NCBI GenBank assembly: GCA_030830695.1
Contig: JAURML010000130.1
Coordinates: 1 to 64,000, forward strand
DNA from: Caenibius sp.
GTDB taxonomy: Bacteria > Pseudomonadota > Alphaproteobacteria > Sphingomonadales > Sphingomonadaceae
Direction of reading: 5' to 3'
Length of the DNA stretch: 64,000 nt
Shown here: positions 9,659-18,303 of the stretch, piece by piece
Layout of the letters: each line of letters starts with the position of its first letter
Numbering within the stretch: the stretch's first letter is position 1
The notes under the pieces: model-generated
What the model was told of the DNA's origin: nothing
What the model saw: only the letters and a program-made list of their open reading frames with translations
Database searches by the model: none
Position numbers and translations under genes: made by a program

Positions 9659-10195
9659 ATGAAACTGGATACCAGTCCCGAAGCGCTGGCCGAGGAGATT
9701 CTCGGGCGCAGTTTTGACGAACTCGACGCGAACGAGCGTGCCGTGCTGCACCGGGTCAGCACTGGCGAGATCATCGGGCTGGATGCGGACGAGCGCGCCG
9801 CCGCGCAGGTCACTTTCGGCGATCGCCTGTCAGACCGGGTCGCGGGCGTTGGCGGCAGCTGGGCCTTCATCACCGGTTTCATGCTGGTGCTGCTGAGCTG
9901 GATGGTAATCAACAGCCGGGTGCTGGAGCATCTGGGGCTGAGGGCCTTTGACGGTCACCCCTATATCTTCCTCAACCTGATGCTCTCGATGCTGGCGGCC
10001 TTGCAGGCGCCGGTCATCATGATGAGCCAGAACCGCCAGGCGGCCAAGGACCGCGTTGCCGCGCGCCACGATTATGAAGTCAATCTGCGCACCACCATCG
10101 AACTGCTGCGGCTGCATCGCAAGGTGGACCGGATAATGAGCAGGTTGGGCCATATCGAAGCGGCGCAGCAACCGTCCGGACACCATATGGAATGA
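9659..10195 (+). CDS. DUF1003 membrane protein
   Basis: Predicted inner-membrane protein of 178 residues. Two hydrophobic segments are seen: WAFITGFMLVLLSWMVI, near residue 65, and IFLNLMLSMLAALQAPVIMM, near residue 105. The following SQNRQAAKDR is the DUF1003 hallmark. The cytosolic N-terminus is acidic and the C-terminus is helical. Function is unknown for the family. It is probably read with lysK, 21 bases upstream. Confidence 0.88.
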   Translation: MKLDTSPEALAEEILGRSFDELDANERAVLHRVSTGEIIGLDADERAAAQVTFGDRLSDRVAGVGGSWAFITGFMLVLLSWMVINSRVLEHLGLRAFDGHPYIFLNLMLSMLAALQAPVIMMSQNRQAAKDRVAARHDYEVNLRTTIELLRLHRKVDRIMSRLGHIEAAQQPSGHHME

Positions 10196-10216
10196 TCCGC
10201 GTGCGCCCTGGGGCGG

Positions 10217-10900
10217 TCAGGACCAGGGACGCACCCGATACCATTTGGTGATGACATGCTTCACCCCCTTCACCACCGGGGTGGCGGTGTGCAGCGTCAT
10301 GTCATTGGGCAGCCCTTCGGGCGTTGCATTGTTCCAGATCAGCAGCGATCCCGTCTCAGGCGTGACGGTCACGCCAAGGCGCGGAAATTCCGTCGCCCCG
10401 CCTTCCTCCACATCGTTGAGATAGCACATGGCCGTCCAGCTGCGCTGGCCGCCGCGCTTCTTTTCCGATTTCCAGTAGCTGGTGTTGGTATAGAAAAAAT
10501 CGCAATGCTGCTTGTATTGCTGACCGGGCAGATAACGTTGCCCCTGCAGGGTTTCGCCGCATGGCGGATCCATGCCCAGCAGATCGTCGATCTTGCGATC
10601 GATCATGGTGATGAAGGGATCGTCGCGATAGAGGTGGCCCGAATAGCTGGTCCGGTAATCGGGATCGTTGTTTTCCCCGTCAAACAGGGTCGATGGCTGG
10701 GCGACCGCATCAATCATCGCGGTCAGGCGGAAACATTCGCCCAGGTCGAGGAATCGACCGAATGCGAAGATTTCCGCATCCTTCACCGGCACCTTGTGAA
10801 CATGCGGGTCTGCTTCAAGCCGGGCGCGCACCCTGGCGCCGATCTTTGCCAGCGCCGACTGATCCGGCACACTGTCCTTCTTGCGTGAAAATAAGGCCAT
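10217..10900 (-). CDS. Prolyl 4-hydroxylase-like 2OG-Fe(II) oxygenase
   Basis: Fe(II)/2-oxoglutarate-dependent oxygenase of 227 residues. The P4Hc domain shows the HxD motif (YKQHCDFF), followed by RSWTAMCYLNDVEEGGATEFP, SLLIWNN and the distal metal His with 2OG-binding Lys in GVKHVITKWY. It would hydroxylate a protein or peptide proline, or another substrate; none is evident nearby. Start ATG 10900 (MALFSRKKDS) was chosen over 10969 because the extension is a hydrophobic stretch without a ribosome site. It is convergent with the DUF1003 gene, 21 bases apart. Confidence 0.88.
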   Translation of the reverse strand: MALFSRKKDSVPDQSALAKIGARVRARLEADPHVHKVPVKDAEIFAFGRFLDLGECFRLTAMIDAVAQPSTLFDGENNDPDYRTSYSGHLYRDDPFITMIDRKIDDLLGMDPPCGETLQGQRYLPGQQYKQHCDFFYTNTSYWKSEKKRGGQRSWTAMCYLNDVEEGGATEFPRLGVTVTPETGSLLIWNNATPEGLPNDMTLHTATPVVKGVKHVITKWYRVRPWS

Positions 10901-11020
10901 CGCGCAAAAGCCATTGCCGAACGCGGCCGCAAGGGCAAGACTGCGCAGCGCGGGAAATGTGATAATCATGCCGCAAATGAACCATTGCGCGCTTATTGCG
11001 AATCGTTCACAGGAGTGAGA

Positions 11021-11590
11021 ATGGAAACGACAGACACGGCCAGCGCGGCCTATCGCTATTCATCCGGTGCCATCATCCTGCACTGGATCATCGCCATCGC
11101 CGTCATCGCTATGTGGCGGATCGCGGAAGCTGCCGAACATGCCGGGAGCAAGGAGGAAGCGATGGCGGTCATGGCCCATCACAAGGCGCTGGGGATCGTC
11201 ATCCTGCTGCTGACGCTGGCCCGGCTGGCCTGGCGCGTTATTCACCGGCCGCCGCCGTCGTCAGCCAATCTCAAGCCCTGGGAACGCATCCTGGCGCATG
11301 GCACGCACATGCTGTTCTACGTGCTGCTTGTGGGGCTGCCGATCGGCGGCTGGATCGCCAGTTCCTTCTACCGCATGGGGATCGAGGTGTGGAGCGTGTT
11401 CACCCTGCCGGCGCTGCCGCTGCCGAAGAATGAGGATATCGGCCACTTCATCCTTGAAGCGCATGCCGCAGGCGGCACGTTCCTGCTGCTGCTGGTCGTG
11501 CTGCATGTTGCAGGCGCGTTGAAGCATCAGTTCGTGGACCGCGACGGCAATCTGTTCCGTATGCTGCCATTCGGAACGCCGAAGGCCTGA
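11021..11590 (+). CDS. Cytochrome b561 family protein
   Basis: Inner-membrane di-heme cytochrome b of the bacterial b561 type, 189 residues. Four hydrophobic helices carry histidines: LHWIIAIAVIAMW, HHKALGIVILLLTLARL, AHGTHMLFYVLLVGLPIGGW and a C-terminal FILEAHAAGGTFLLLLVVLHVAGALKH. E. coli CybB oxidises ubiquinol and can pass electrons to superoxide; the acceptor here is unknown. Start ATG 11021 has CAGGAG 8 bases upstream; 10985 is an alternative without one. Confidence 0.9.
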   Translation: METTDTASAAYRYSSGAIILHWIIAIAVIAMWRIAEAAEHAGSKEEAMAVMAHHKALGIVILLLTLARLAWRVIHRPPPSSANLKPWERILAHGTHMLFYVLLVGLPIGGWIASSFYRMGIEVWSVFTLPALPLPKNEDIGHFILEAHAAGGTFLLLLVVLHVAGALKHQFVDRDGNLFRMLPFGTPKA

Positions 11591-11603
11591 ACGGGTAAAG
11601 GAA

Positions 11604-11632
11604 AACCCCCGCCTGAGGGAAAGGCGGGGGTT
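11604..11632. terminator. Bidirectional terminator between cytochrome b561 and the RcnB-like gene
   Basis: An 11-bp stem (AACCCCCGCCT with AGGCGGGGGTT) and a 7-base loop lie between two convergent genes. On the reverse strand the stem is followed by a short T run, so it can serve the reverse-strand gene; on the forward strand the T run is only two bases. Confidence 0.75.
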
Positions 11633-11676
11633 ACTCGGCCCGCGCTGCCGGACCACTCTTTCCGGCAGTCTGGGGC

Positions 11677-12549
11677 TTACCAGAAGACGTCGTAGATTAC
11701 GTCCACCACTTCGCCGCTGTAGATATCGACCAGCAGCGCATCGTCATAATAGCGCACCCAGCGATAGGGGCCATAGGCGGGCGGAAGCCGGTAGTAATAG
11801 GGATCACCGATCCAGTAGCGGTTCGAATAGAACAGCGAATCCAGGTAAAAACCCACGCTCAACCGGCGATAGGACCACGAACTGTAGGGTGAGTAATAGC
11901 GTCCTACCCGGTAGATATGACGGTGCTTGTCGCGGTAGCTTCTCCAGTCATAGCGGTTGTCGCGGCGCCAGTCGTGCCGGTCCCAGCGATAGTCTTTTTT
12001 CGAATTGTAGCGGTTCCAGTCACTTTTGCTGCGGTCGGTGTCCCGGTCGCGATAGGCATAGTTCCGGTCACCCGAATAGGTGCGGTTGCGATTTGTGTCG
12101 GTATAGCTGCGGTTGCGCCAGGTGCTGCGGTCCTCGACCCGTTCCGCGCGGCGTTCGCTGCGGATGTCGATTCGATCCGCGCGGCGGTCGCCCCGCTCTT
12201 CGACCCGATCGGCGCGCCGTTCGCTGCGCCGGTCAATCTGGGCAGAGCGGCGATCGCCCCATTGTTCGACGCGCGGTGAAGCATTTTCAGTGCGGCGCTG
12301 AACCTGTTCGGCGCGGCGGTCTCCGCGCTGTTCGATGCGCGTGGAGCGTTGTTCGGACCGATTGTCGACGCGCGCGGCGCGGCGGTCGCCCCGGTTTTCG
12401 ATCGGTGCAGCGCGCTGTCCGGAGCGATCGCCGTTCCAGCCGCGCTGCGCATCGTCGGCGGCACTGGCGGCAACGGGCATGGTCAGCACGGCAATTGATG
12501 CCGCCAGGCTGGCCATTCCACTGGTCTTCAGAAGAGTTTTCAATGTCAT
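11677..12549 (-). CDS. Periplasmic Arg-rich repeat protein with RcnB-like C-terminus
   Basis: Exported protein of 290 residues. Residues 1-30 form a signal peptide ending VAASA. Residues 47-145 are nine 11-residue repeats with alternating RGDRR and RSERR endings. A Tyr/Trp/Arg-rich linker follows. The last ~80 residues (YSPYSSWSYRRLSVGFYL, YYRLPPAYGPYRWVRYYDDALLVD and GEVVDVIYDVFW) match the RcnB pattern. E. coli RcnB is periplasmic and affects nickel/cobalt homeostasis; that role is not shown here, and no RcnA-like exporter is near. ATG 12549 gives a clean signal peptide. Confidence 0.8.
   Translation of the reverse strand: MTLKTLLKTSGMASLAASIAVLTMPVAASAADDAQRGWNGDRSGQRAAPIENRGDRRAARVDNRSEQRSTRIEQRGDRRAEQVQRRTENASPRVEQWGDRRSAQIDRRSERRADRVEERGDRRADRIDIRSERRAERVEDRSTWRNRSYTDTNRNRTYSGDRNYAYRDRDTDRSKSDWNRYNSKKDYRWDRHDWRRDNRYDWRSYRDKHRHIYRVGRYYSPYSSWSYRRLSVGFYLDSLFYSNRYWIGDPYYYRLPPAYGPYRWVRYYDDALLVDIYSGEVVDVIYDVFW
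12115..12411 (-). repeat. Nine tandem 33-bp units (11-residue Arg-rich repeats)
   Basis: Coding minisatellite inside the RcnB-like gene: nine imperfect units of 33 bases. The protein units alternate between an RGDRR ending (AAPIENRGDRR, STRIEQRGDRR, ADRVEERGDRR) and an RSERR-like ending (SAQIDRRSERR, ADRIDIRSERR), giving a 66-base higher-order period. Confidence 0.85.
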
Positions 12550-12707
12550 CGCGGCATCTCCATCCAATCTGCCGCTGAGTGGGAAGGCGGCCGGTTCGTG
12601 CCATGTCTGTATATGGGGTCTGGCCTGTCGCGAATGTGAACCGGTGCGATGACCAATTGTTCAGCTTGCAGGGTGGATTTCCGCGGGCGGTGCGGATAGG
12701 GCGGGGC

Positions 12708-14045
12708 ATGGCCTTCCTCCGCACCATCAAGGGGAAACTGGCCGAGGCCAACCCGGCCCCGCGTTTCGAACTTGAACTCTGGCGCCGCCGCCTGGCTACC
12801 CTGGCGGGCGGTGTGCTGGTCGGCCTTGTCGCCCTGGGTTTTGCGCATTTCGGTGACCTCGCCCAGCGCACCTTCAGCCAGATGCAAGCGCGGGTCTGGT
12901 GGTTTCCGCTGATCTGGACGCCCGCTCTGTTCATCCTGTTTGCAGCCGTTACCATTCGGATGGTGCCCGAAGCGCGCGGATCTGGCATTCCGCAGGTCAT
13001 CGCGGCAACTCATGCGCCGGACAGCGCGAATGCCCGGCGGCTGCTTTCGCTGCGGGTTGCCTTTTCCAAGCTGTTCCTGACCGTTGGCGCCCTGTTTGCC
13101 GGCGGTTCTGTCGGCCGCGAAGGGCCGACGGTGCAAGTGGCAGCGGCAATCATGGCCCGGGTACATAAATGGCTCAGGGTGCCGCTTGGCCCCGGGGTGA
13201 TGATCGCGGGCGGCGCGGCAGGCGTTGCGGCGGCATTCAATACCCCGGTGGCCGGTATCGCATTTGCGATCGAGGAACTGGCCGTGGCCTATGAACAACG
13301 GGTGGCGTTGCTGGTCATGGCGGCGGTGATGATTTCGGGCCTTACGGCGCAGGGGCTGGCGGGCGATTATGTCTATTTCGGCACGATGGCGTCGAGCCTG
13401 CCGGTGACAACGGTGATCATCGCAGCGCCGCTGTGCGGGATCGTGGGCGGCATTGCAGGCGGCTTGTTCTCCCGCTCGCTCCTGGCCTTGCGGGGCCCTG
13501 GCAGCAGGTTTGCCGCCAAGTTGGGGCGGCGGCCGCTGCTGACCGCGCTGGCCTGCGGGCTGGTGGTCGCGGGGCTGGGGATCGTAACCGGCGGGCTGAC
13601 CTGGGGCACCGGATATGAGCCGACCAGACATCTGCTGGAAGGCGGCGATGGCCCGCTCTGGTTCGGCCCGGCCAAGCTTGCAGCCACGCTGGCGACCGCC
13701 GCCAGCGGCATTCCGGGCGGGATATTCGCGCCGTCGCTGGCGGTGGGGGCCGGCTTTGGCGAAATGCTAGCGCCCCTCTTCAAACCGGAAGAAGCCGGTG
13801 CGATCGTGCTGCTGGGCATGGTCGGTTATTTCGTGGGCGTGGTGCGCGCACCGCTGACTGCGGTCATCATCCTGGTCGAGACAACTGGCAGCGCCAGCGC
13901 CATTCTGCCCCTGTTCGCCACCGCGCTGATCGGCGACTGGGCGGGATCAATGGTGTGCAAGCAGCGGCTTTATCACGCGCTCGCGCGCACCTTCAAGCCG
14001 CCGGTCAAGGACGCTGATGAAGCGAAAGTTAATCCACCAGCCTGA
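12708..14045 (+). CDS. ClC-family chloride/proton antiporter
   Basis: Polytopic membrane protein of 445 residues. ClC motifs: GSGIPQ at 91-96, GREGP at 136-140 with gating Glu138, FAIEE at 186-190 with the internal proton glutamate, and GIPGGIFAPSLAVGAGFG near the C-terminus. Both glutamates are present, which in known ClC proteins goes with H+/Cl- exchange, not a channel. No CBS domains. Start ATG 12708 is preceded by GGGCGGGG; the in-frame extension to 12579 runs into the divergent gene's leader. Substrate could also be another anion. Confidence 0.9.
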   Translation: MAFLRTIKGKLAEANPAPRFELELWRRRLATLAGGVLVGLVALGFAHFGDLAQRTFSQMQARVWWFPLIWTPALFILFAAVTIRMVPEARGSGIPQVIAATHAPDSANARRLLSLRVAFSKLFLTVGALFAGGSVGREGPTVQVAAAIMARVHKWLRVPLGPGVMIAGGAAGVAAAFNTPVAGIAFAIEELAVAYEQRVALLVMAAVMISGLTAQGLAGDYVYFGTMASSLPVTTVIIAAPLCGIVGGIAGGLFSRSLLALRGPGSRFAAKLGRRPLLTALACGLVVAGLGIVTGGLTWGTGYEPTRHLLEGGDGPLWFGPAKLAATLATAASGIPGGIFAPSLAVGAGFGEMLAPLFKPEEAGAIVLLGMVGYFVGVVRAPLTAVIILVETTGSASAILPLFATALIGDWAGSMVCKQRLYHALARTFKPPVKDADEAKVNPPA

Positions 14046-14267
14046 TTTTCTTGCTATTTGCTGCATTGCACAGTAGAGGAGCGTCAAATCGGCGTTCGGG
14101 CAATGGCCCTGTTCCGTCTGAAGCAGCGTGAAGCCCGGCAATATCCGGGGCGCCCGGACGAAGTATCGCCGAATCGCTGAAGCTTCCTTCATCACGCAGG
14201 GTCGCATCTTACGAACCCTTGCGCCGCGCCCATGGTGGGCGCGCCGTTACCTGTTGAAAGTTCCACA

Positions 14268-16019
14268 ATGTCTTATTTTTCCGAGCTCGGCCTGGCCGAG
14301 CCTGTCCTGCGCGCCCTGGGCACGAAGGGCTATTCCGATCCCACCCCGATCCAGAAACAGGCCATTCCGGCGCTGCTGGAAGGGCGTGACCTGTTGGGCA
14401 TCGCCCAGACCGGCACCGGCAAGACCGCTGCCTTTTCACTGCCGTCCATTCATCGCCTTGCCGCTGATCCGCGACCGCGCAACAATGCGGGCTGCCGTAT
14501 GCTGGTCCTTTCGCCGACGCGCGAACTGGCCGCACAGATCGCTGAAAACATGCGCGGCTATGCCAAATATCTGGCGCTCTCGATCCAGTGCGTGTTCGGC
14601 GGCGTGCCGGTAGGCAAGCAGGCGCGCGCGCTGGTCCATGGCTGCGATATTCTGGTGGCGACGCCGGGACGCCTGCTGGACCTGATCGACCAGCGCGCCC
14701 TGACGCTGCGTCATGTCGAGATTTTCGTGCTGGACGAAGCTGACCAGATGATGGACCTCGGCTTCATTCATCCGCTCAAGCGCATTGCCGGCATGCTGCC
14801 CAAGGAACGGCAGAGCCTGTTCTTCTCGGCCACCATGCCCAAGGCGATTGCCGATCTGGGCAAGCAGTTCATTCACAATCCGGTCCGCGTCGAAGTGACG
14901 CCGCAGGCGACCACCGCCGAACGGGTTGACCAGTATGTCACCTTCCTCAACCAGACCGAAAAGCAAGCATTGCTGACCTTGCGCCTGCGCGCTGGTCTGG
15001 CCGATGGTTCGGTGGAACGGGCACTGGTTTTCACTCGCACCAAACATGGGGCGGACCGGGTCGTGCGCCATCTGGTGACTGCCGGGATCTCCACCGCTGC
15101 CATTCACGGCAACAAGAGCCAGGCGCAGCGCACCGCTGCGATCAAGGGTTTCAAGTCGGGTTCCGTGCCGGTCCTGGTGGCCACTGATATTGCTGCGCGC
15201 GGGATTGATATTCCGGGCGTCAGCCATGTCTTCAATTTCGAAATGCCGAACGTGGCCGAACAATATGTTCATCGCATCGGCCGCACCGCGCGCGCCGGGG
15301 CGGATGGCATCGCCATGAGCTTCGTTGCGCCGGATGAAAAATCCTATCTTCGCGACATCGAACGGCTGACCCGGGTCAAGCTGGAGACAATGCCCTTGCC
15401 CGAGGGTTTCACCGCTGAGGCCGCGCGCCTGCCCCTGCCTTCGCGCAAGGCGGTGCAGGATGCGATGGCCGATGATGGCCGTCCGGCGCATCACCGCCCG
15501 CGCGGCAATCGCGATGGCGAACGGCGCGGCGGGCGTCCGGACGGGCGCGGTCGCCCCGATGGGCGCGAGGGCGAACGGCCCCGGCACGCAGAATCCGGTG
15601 ATCGTGGGCCGCGCAAGCCGCGCACCGATCGTTCCTTCATTCAGCCTGCAGGCGGAGATCGACCGGATCGGGCGCGTGGCGGCGATGAACGTCAGGGCCA
15701 GCGTGGTCCGCGCCCCGCTGAGGCACGTCCGGCGCCGCAGCGCGAGCACCGGGCAAGGGACGAGCGCCCGCGCGATGATCGTGCGCGCCGCGACGACCGG
15801 CCACGGGGCGATGCCCCCGGCCATGCCCGCGCCGAACGCCCGACTGCTCCGCGTGGTGACCGGCCGCATCGTGCAGACCATGATGGCAAGCGTCCCTCGT
15901 CTCACAAGGGTTCGCACAGCCATGGTGGCCAGACGCGCGATGGACAGCGCAGCGGTGGCGGTGAACGCCGGGGCAACGGGCAGCGCCCGGTAAGGCGCCA
16001 GGCGCGCCCGCAAGGTTGA
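14268..16019 (+). CDS. DEAD-box RNA helicase with Arg/Gly-rich tail
   Basis: ATP-dependent RNA helicase of 583 residues, RhlE-like. Motifs in order: Q motif (GYSDPTPIQ), Walker A AQTGTGKT at 46-53, PTRELAAQI, VATPGRL, DEAD in VLDEADQMMD, SAT, VLVATDIAARGIDIPGVSHV and HRIGRTARAG. Residues from about 395 form a disordered Arg/Gly/Asp-rich tail. Such tails bind RNA. The 222-base leader from 14046 holds no gene and may be an untranslated region. Start ATG 14268 (MSYFSELGL) matches family N-termini; 14232 is an alternative. Confidence 0.93.
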   Translation: MSYFSELGLAEPVLRALGTKGYSDPTPIQKQAIPALLEGRDLLGIAQTGTGKTAAFSLPSIHRLAADPRPRNNAGCRMLVLSPTRELAAQIAENMRGYAKYLALSIQCVFGGVPVGKQARALVHGCDILVATPGRLLDLIDQRALTLRHVEIFVLDEADQMMDLGFIHPLKRIAGMLPKERQSLFFSATMPKAIADLGKQFIHNPVRVEVTPQATTAERVDQYVTFLNQTEKQALLTLRLRAGLADGSVERALVFTRTKHGADRVVRHLVTAGISTAAIHGNKSQAQRTAAIKGFKSGSVPVLVATDIAARGIDIPGVSHVFNFEMPNVAEQYVHRIGRTARAGADGIAMSFVAPDEKSYLRDIERLTRVKLETMPLPEGFTAEAARLPLPSRKAVQDAMADDGRPAHHRPRGNRDGERRGGRPDGRGRPDGREGERPRHAESGDRGPRKPRTDRSFIQPAGGDRPDRARGGDERQGQRGPRPAEARPAPQREHRARDERPRDDRARRDDRPRGDAPGHARAERPTAPRGDRPHRADHDGKRPSSHKGSHSHGGQTRDGQRSGGGERRGNGQRPVRRQARPQG

Positions 16020-16040
16020 GAACAAGGATTATCCGGGAGG

Positions 16041-16069
16041 ATTGCGGCGGGAACAGACCCGGCCGCAAT
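16041..16069 (+). terminator. Hairpin after the DEAD-box helicase gene
   Basis: Stem ATTGCGGC-GGG with CCC-g-GCCGCAAT around a 6-base loop, 22 bases after the helicase stop. There is no T run. It may end transcription or protect the 3' end, and it marks the left edge of the catabolic island. Confidence 0.45.
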
Positions 16070-16148
16070 TCGCCTGCAATCGACCGAAATAATCGTCGCA
16101 TGAATCCGCAATCATGCGGGCAGTGGGCGCGGCCGTTGCCGCGATGCG

Positions 16149-17339
16149 TCAGCGGGTCAGGATCACCGAGCCGCCATTTGCGCCGAGCCCCAGTACGGCT
16201 GTCATACCTACTTTTGCGTCGGGTACCTGATGCCCATGCGCTTCGCCGCGCAGTTGCCAGAGCACCTCGCTCACCTGCAGCAAGGCCTGGGCAGTTGTCG
16301 CTTCGCCGAAAGACAGGAATCCGCCGCTGGGATTGATCGCCAGCTCGCCGCCGATCGCCAGCTTGCCCTGCTCCAGCATCCAGTCGCCCTGACCGGGCTC
16401 GTAAAAGCCGAACAGTTCGGGCCACGCCAGGATATGCCATGCGGAATTATCGGCCATTTCCAGAAGATCGACGTCTTCTGGGCCGATCCCGGCAAGCTCG
16501 AACGCAGCCCGCACTGCGCCGGTCACCTCGCTCGTATGCGCAACGCCCTCGCGGACGGTGCTGGATATGGTTGGAATGCGCCGCGCCGGATCGCCAAACT
16601 GACCCGACCCGACCGCACAACCAGCCACCCGCACCGCGGCCTTGCCCGAGCGCCTGACGAATTCCTCGCTCCCCAGAATGACGGCCGCAGCGCCATCGCT
16701 TACCGGGCAGATCTGCAGCAAGTGCAAGGGATCTGCGACCATGGGCGAGGCGAGCACATCCTCCTCGCTTATCGGATCGCGGTATCGCGCCAGGCGGTTT
16801 CCGCCCGCATTGCGGCGCATCAGGGCGGAAGCCTGCGCCAGGGTCCGCTCGCTGGTGCCGTGCTCATGCTGGCGGCGGCGGGCCTCGATCGCCCAATAGG
16901 CAGGATTGGTCGCCCCCATTGCAACCCAGCGCAGAAAGTCATTGTCGCTACGATCGTCCGCACTGCCCGGTGGACGAGGGATGAAGCCCTTGGGCATGCG
17001 TTCAGCGCCAAGCGCGGCCACGACGTCATATTGCCCGCTTGCGACCAGAGCATGTGCGGTTTGCAGCGCAATCGCCCCTGCGGCACAGGCGCCGCCGACG
17101 TTGATGCAGGGAATGCCCTGTTCCGCGACTGCCTGAACAACCTCGTTGGCGTGCAGCCCCCAGCCCATCCCGCCCTCAAAGCGCGAGGAGGCCGCCACCA
17201 GCCCCTGAACCTCCGTCCAGACGATGCCCGCATCTGCGAGGGCTGCGCTCATTGCTTCCAGCGCAAGCTGCAACTGCGGTTTTTCGGGCCACTTGCCCCA
17301 GGGATGCGCGCCCGCGCCAAGTGCGTAGACCGGCCTCAC
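16149..17339 (-). CDS. Thiolase-fold retro-aldolase-like protein (Ltp2/SCP-x family)
   Basis: Thiolase-superfamily protein of 396 residues. The first nucleophile-type Cys is present (INVGGACAAGA). The thiolase GHP histidine region reads NPSGGFLSFGEATTAQ, with Glu in place of His, and the C-terminal catalytic Cys motif reads LGLGANGGS, with no Cys. Ordinary thiolysis is therefore unlikely. The gene overlaps a DUF35 gene by 4 bases. Actinobacterial Ltp2 needs a DUF35 partner and performs retro-aldol cleavage of a 3-hydroxyacyl-CoA side chain; the same role here is inferred from family and gene order. Confidence 0.8.
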   Translation of the reverse strand: MRPVYALGAGAHPWGKWPEKPQLQLALEAMSAALADAGIVWTEVQGLVAASSRFEGGMGWGLHANEVVQAVAEQGIPCINVGGACAAGAIALQTAHALVASGQYDVVAALGAERMPKGFIPRPPGSADDRSDNDFLRWVAMGATNPAYWAIEARRRQHEHGTSERTLAQASALMRRNAGGNRLARYRDPISEEDVLASPMVADPLHLLQICPVSDGAAAVILGSEEFVRRSGKAAVRVAGCAVGSGQFGDPARRIPTISSTVREGVAHTSEVTGAVRAAFELAGIGPEDVDLLEMADNSAWHILAWPELFGFYEPGQGDWMLEQGKLAIGGELAINPSGGFLSFGEATTAQALLQVSEVLWQLRGEAHGHQVPDAKVGMTAVLGLGANGGSVILTR

Positions 17340-17785
17340 AATGCCGTTCCAGCGGGAGTGAATTTATAAGTCAGCACCGCTGTGCCATCGTCGTCGCAAT
17401 AGAGCGGCTCTGTCACCAGTTGCAGCGTCATCCCGATGCGTACTTCCTGTTCTTTGACCCCTGTCAGCATTCCCATGACCTGCAGCCCGTCACCCATATC
17501 AACCAGGCCCAGCAGATAGGGCTCCCATCCATCCATGCGGAACAGGGGAGGGGGTTGATAGCGCTGGACAGTATAGCTGTAGAGCGTGCCCTGGTCTGGC
17601 AGCAGCGCCGCGACAGGCGCCTTGTCGGTGCAGGCCGGATTGGGGCAGCTTGCCTTCTGCGGAAAATAGGTCGTTCCGCACCCCCTGCATCGAGAGCCAA
17701 TCAGGCGGGGCCCGGCAGGCGTCTGTTCGACCAGGCCTTCAACCACGAACCTCTCGGCTGCCTTTCCCAATTCCTGCCTCCTCAA
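17336..17785 (-). CDS. DUF35 Zn-ribbon/OB-fold partner protein
   Basis: Small acyl-CoA-associated protein of 149 residues. A rubredoxin-like zinc ribbon is near the N-terminus (CRGCGTTYFPQKASCPNPAC), then an OB-fold (GTLYSYTVQRYQPPP, LGLVDMGDGLQVMGML). DUF35 proteins stabilise thiolase-fold or MaoC partners; in mycobacteria the domain is fused to the MaoC hydratase ChsH2. Here it is a separate gene overlapping its neighbours by 4 bases on both sides, so near-equimolar expression is likely. Confidence 0.87.
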   Translation of the reverse strand: MRRQELGKAAERFVVEGLVEQTPAGPRLIGSRCRGCGTTYFPQKASCPNPACTDKAPVAALLPDQGTLYSYTVQRYQPPPLFRMDGWEPYLLGLVDMGDGLQVMGMLTGVKEQEVRIGMTLQLVTEPLYCDDDGTAVLTYKFTPAGTAL

Positions 17786-18300
17786 AGTGAAAGGATGTCG
17801 CGCACTTCACGGAAATAGAGCATTCCCGTCGCTGTATCAGTCACATGCACCTCGTGCCGCACATAGCGGCGACCGCGTTTTTCATATTTGTCGATCGCCC
17901 TTGTCGTGATGCGCACCGTCGCGCCAACGGGAATCGGTTCGAGGATTTCGGAATCATGGAATGTGTGAATCGAACCGATGGCAAACGGCTTGGTATGGTC
18001 GAACTGGACTGACAGGACGAAATGGGAAACCAGCAGCGGAGGAACAATGGCGCCGCCAAATGGTGATTCTCCATCAATGTGCCAGCTGTTCATGCGCCAG
18101 CCTTCGTACCAGGGATTATAATCCTCCACCGGATCAAGGTAGAGAATCACCAGCTCGGGCGTAATATGCAGGTCGCGCGACAGCTCGTCGCCGATCTCGA
18201 CCATGTCCCAGTATGTTTGCGAACCTTGCTGAAGTGCCCCGACAAATGCCCGGGTCTGCGCTTCCTGCACGGCTGATTGCGGTTTGAGTTCGTTGTTCAT
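17782..18300 (-). CDS. MaoC-like hydratase subunit (ChsH2 N-domain-like)
   Basis: Hot-dog-fold protein of 172 residues, FAS1-dehydratase/MaoC type. A hydratase-like loop reads YLDPVEDYNPWYEG, and FGGAIVPPLLVSHFV follows. The classic catalytic His of the hydratase motif is not obvious, so it may be the non-catalytic partner of the next MaoC protein, as in heterodimeric ChsH1-ChsH2. It is 3 bases from that gene and overlaps the DUF35 gene by 4. Confidence 0.78.
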   Translation of the reverse strand: MNNELKPQSAVQEAQTRAFVGALQQGSQTYWDMVEIGDELSRDLHITPELVILYLDPVEDYNPWYEGWRMNSWHIDGESPFGGAIVPPLLVSHFVLSVQFDHTKPFAIGSIHTFHDSEILEPIPVGATVRITTRAIDKYEKRGRRYVRHEVHVTDTATGMLYFREVRDILSL

Positions 18301-18303
18301 CGG

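Noticed and set aside
7607-9751. Open frame of 714 codons on the reverse strand across lysK
   Set aside because: It is antisense to a clear class I lysyl-tRNA synthetase, has no recognised motif and no ribosome site. Long antisense frames are common in high-GC DNA with strong third-position GC.
12115-12411. CRISPR-like periodicity (33-base units)
   Set aside because: Units are contiguous, imperfect and in frame inside an exported protein; there are no unique spacers and no cas genes in the window.
14436-16025. Open frame of 529 codons opposite the DEAD-box helicase
   Set aside because: Antisense shadow; its low-complexity end is the complement of the Arg/Gly tail of the helicase.
16149-17339. 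Annotation as an ordinary acetyl-CoA acetyltransferase
   Set aside because: The GHP histidine is replaced by Glu and the C-terminal Cys is absent; gene order also points to the DUF35-linked retro-aldolase type.
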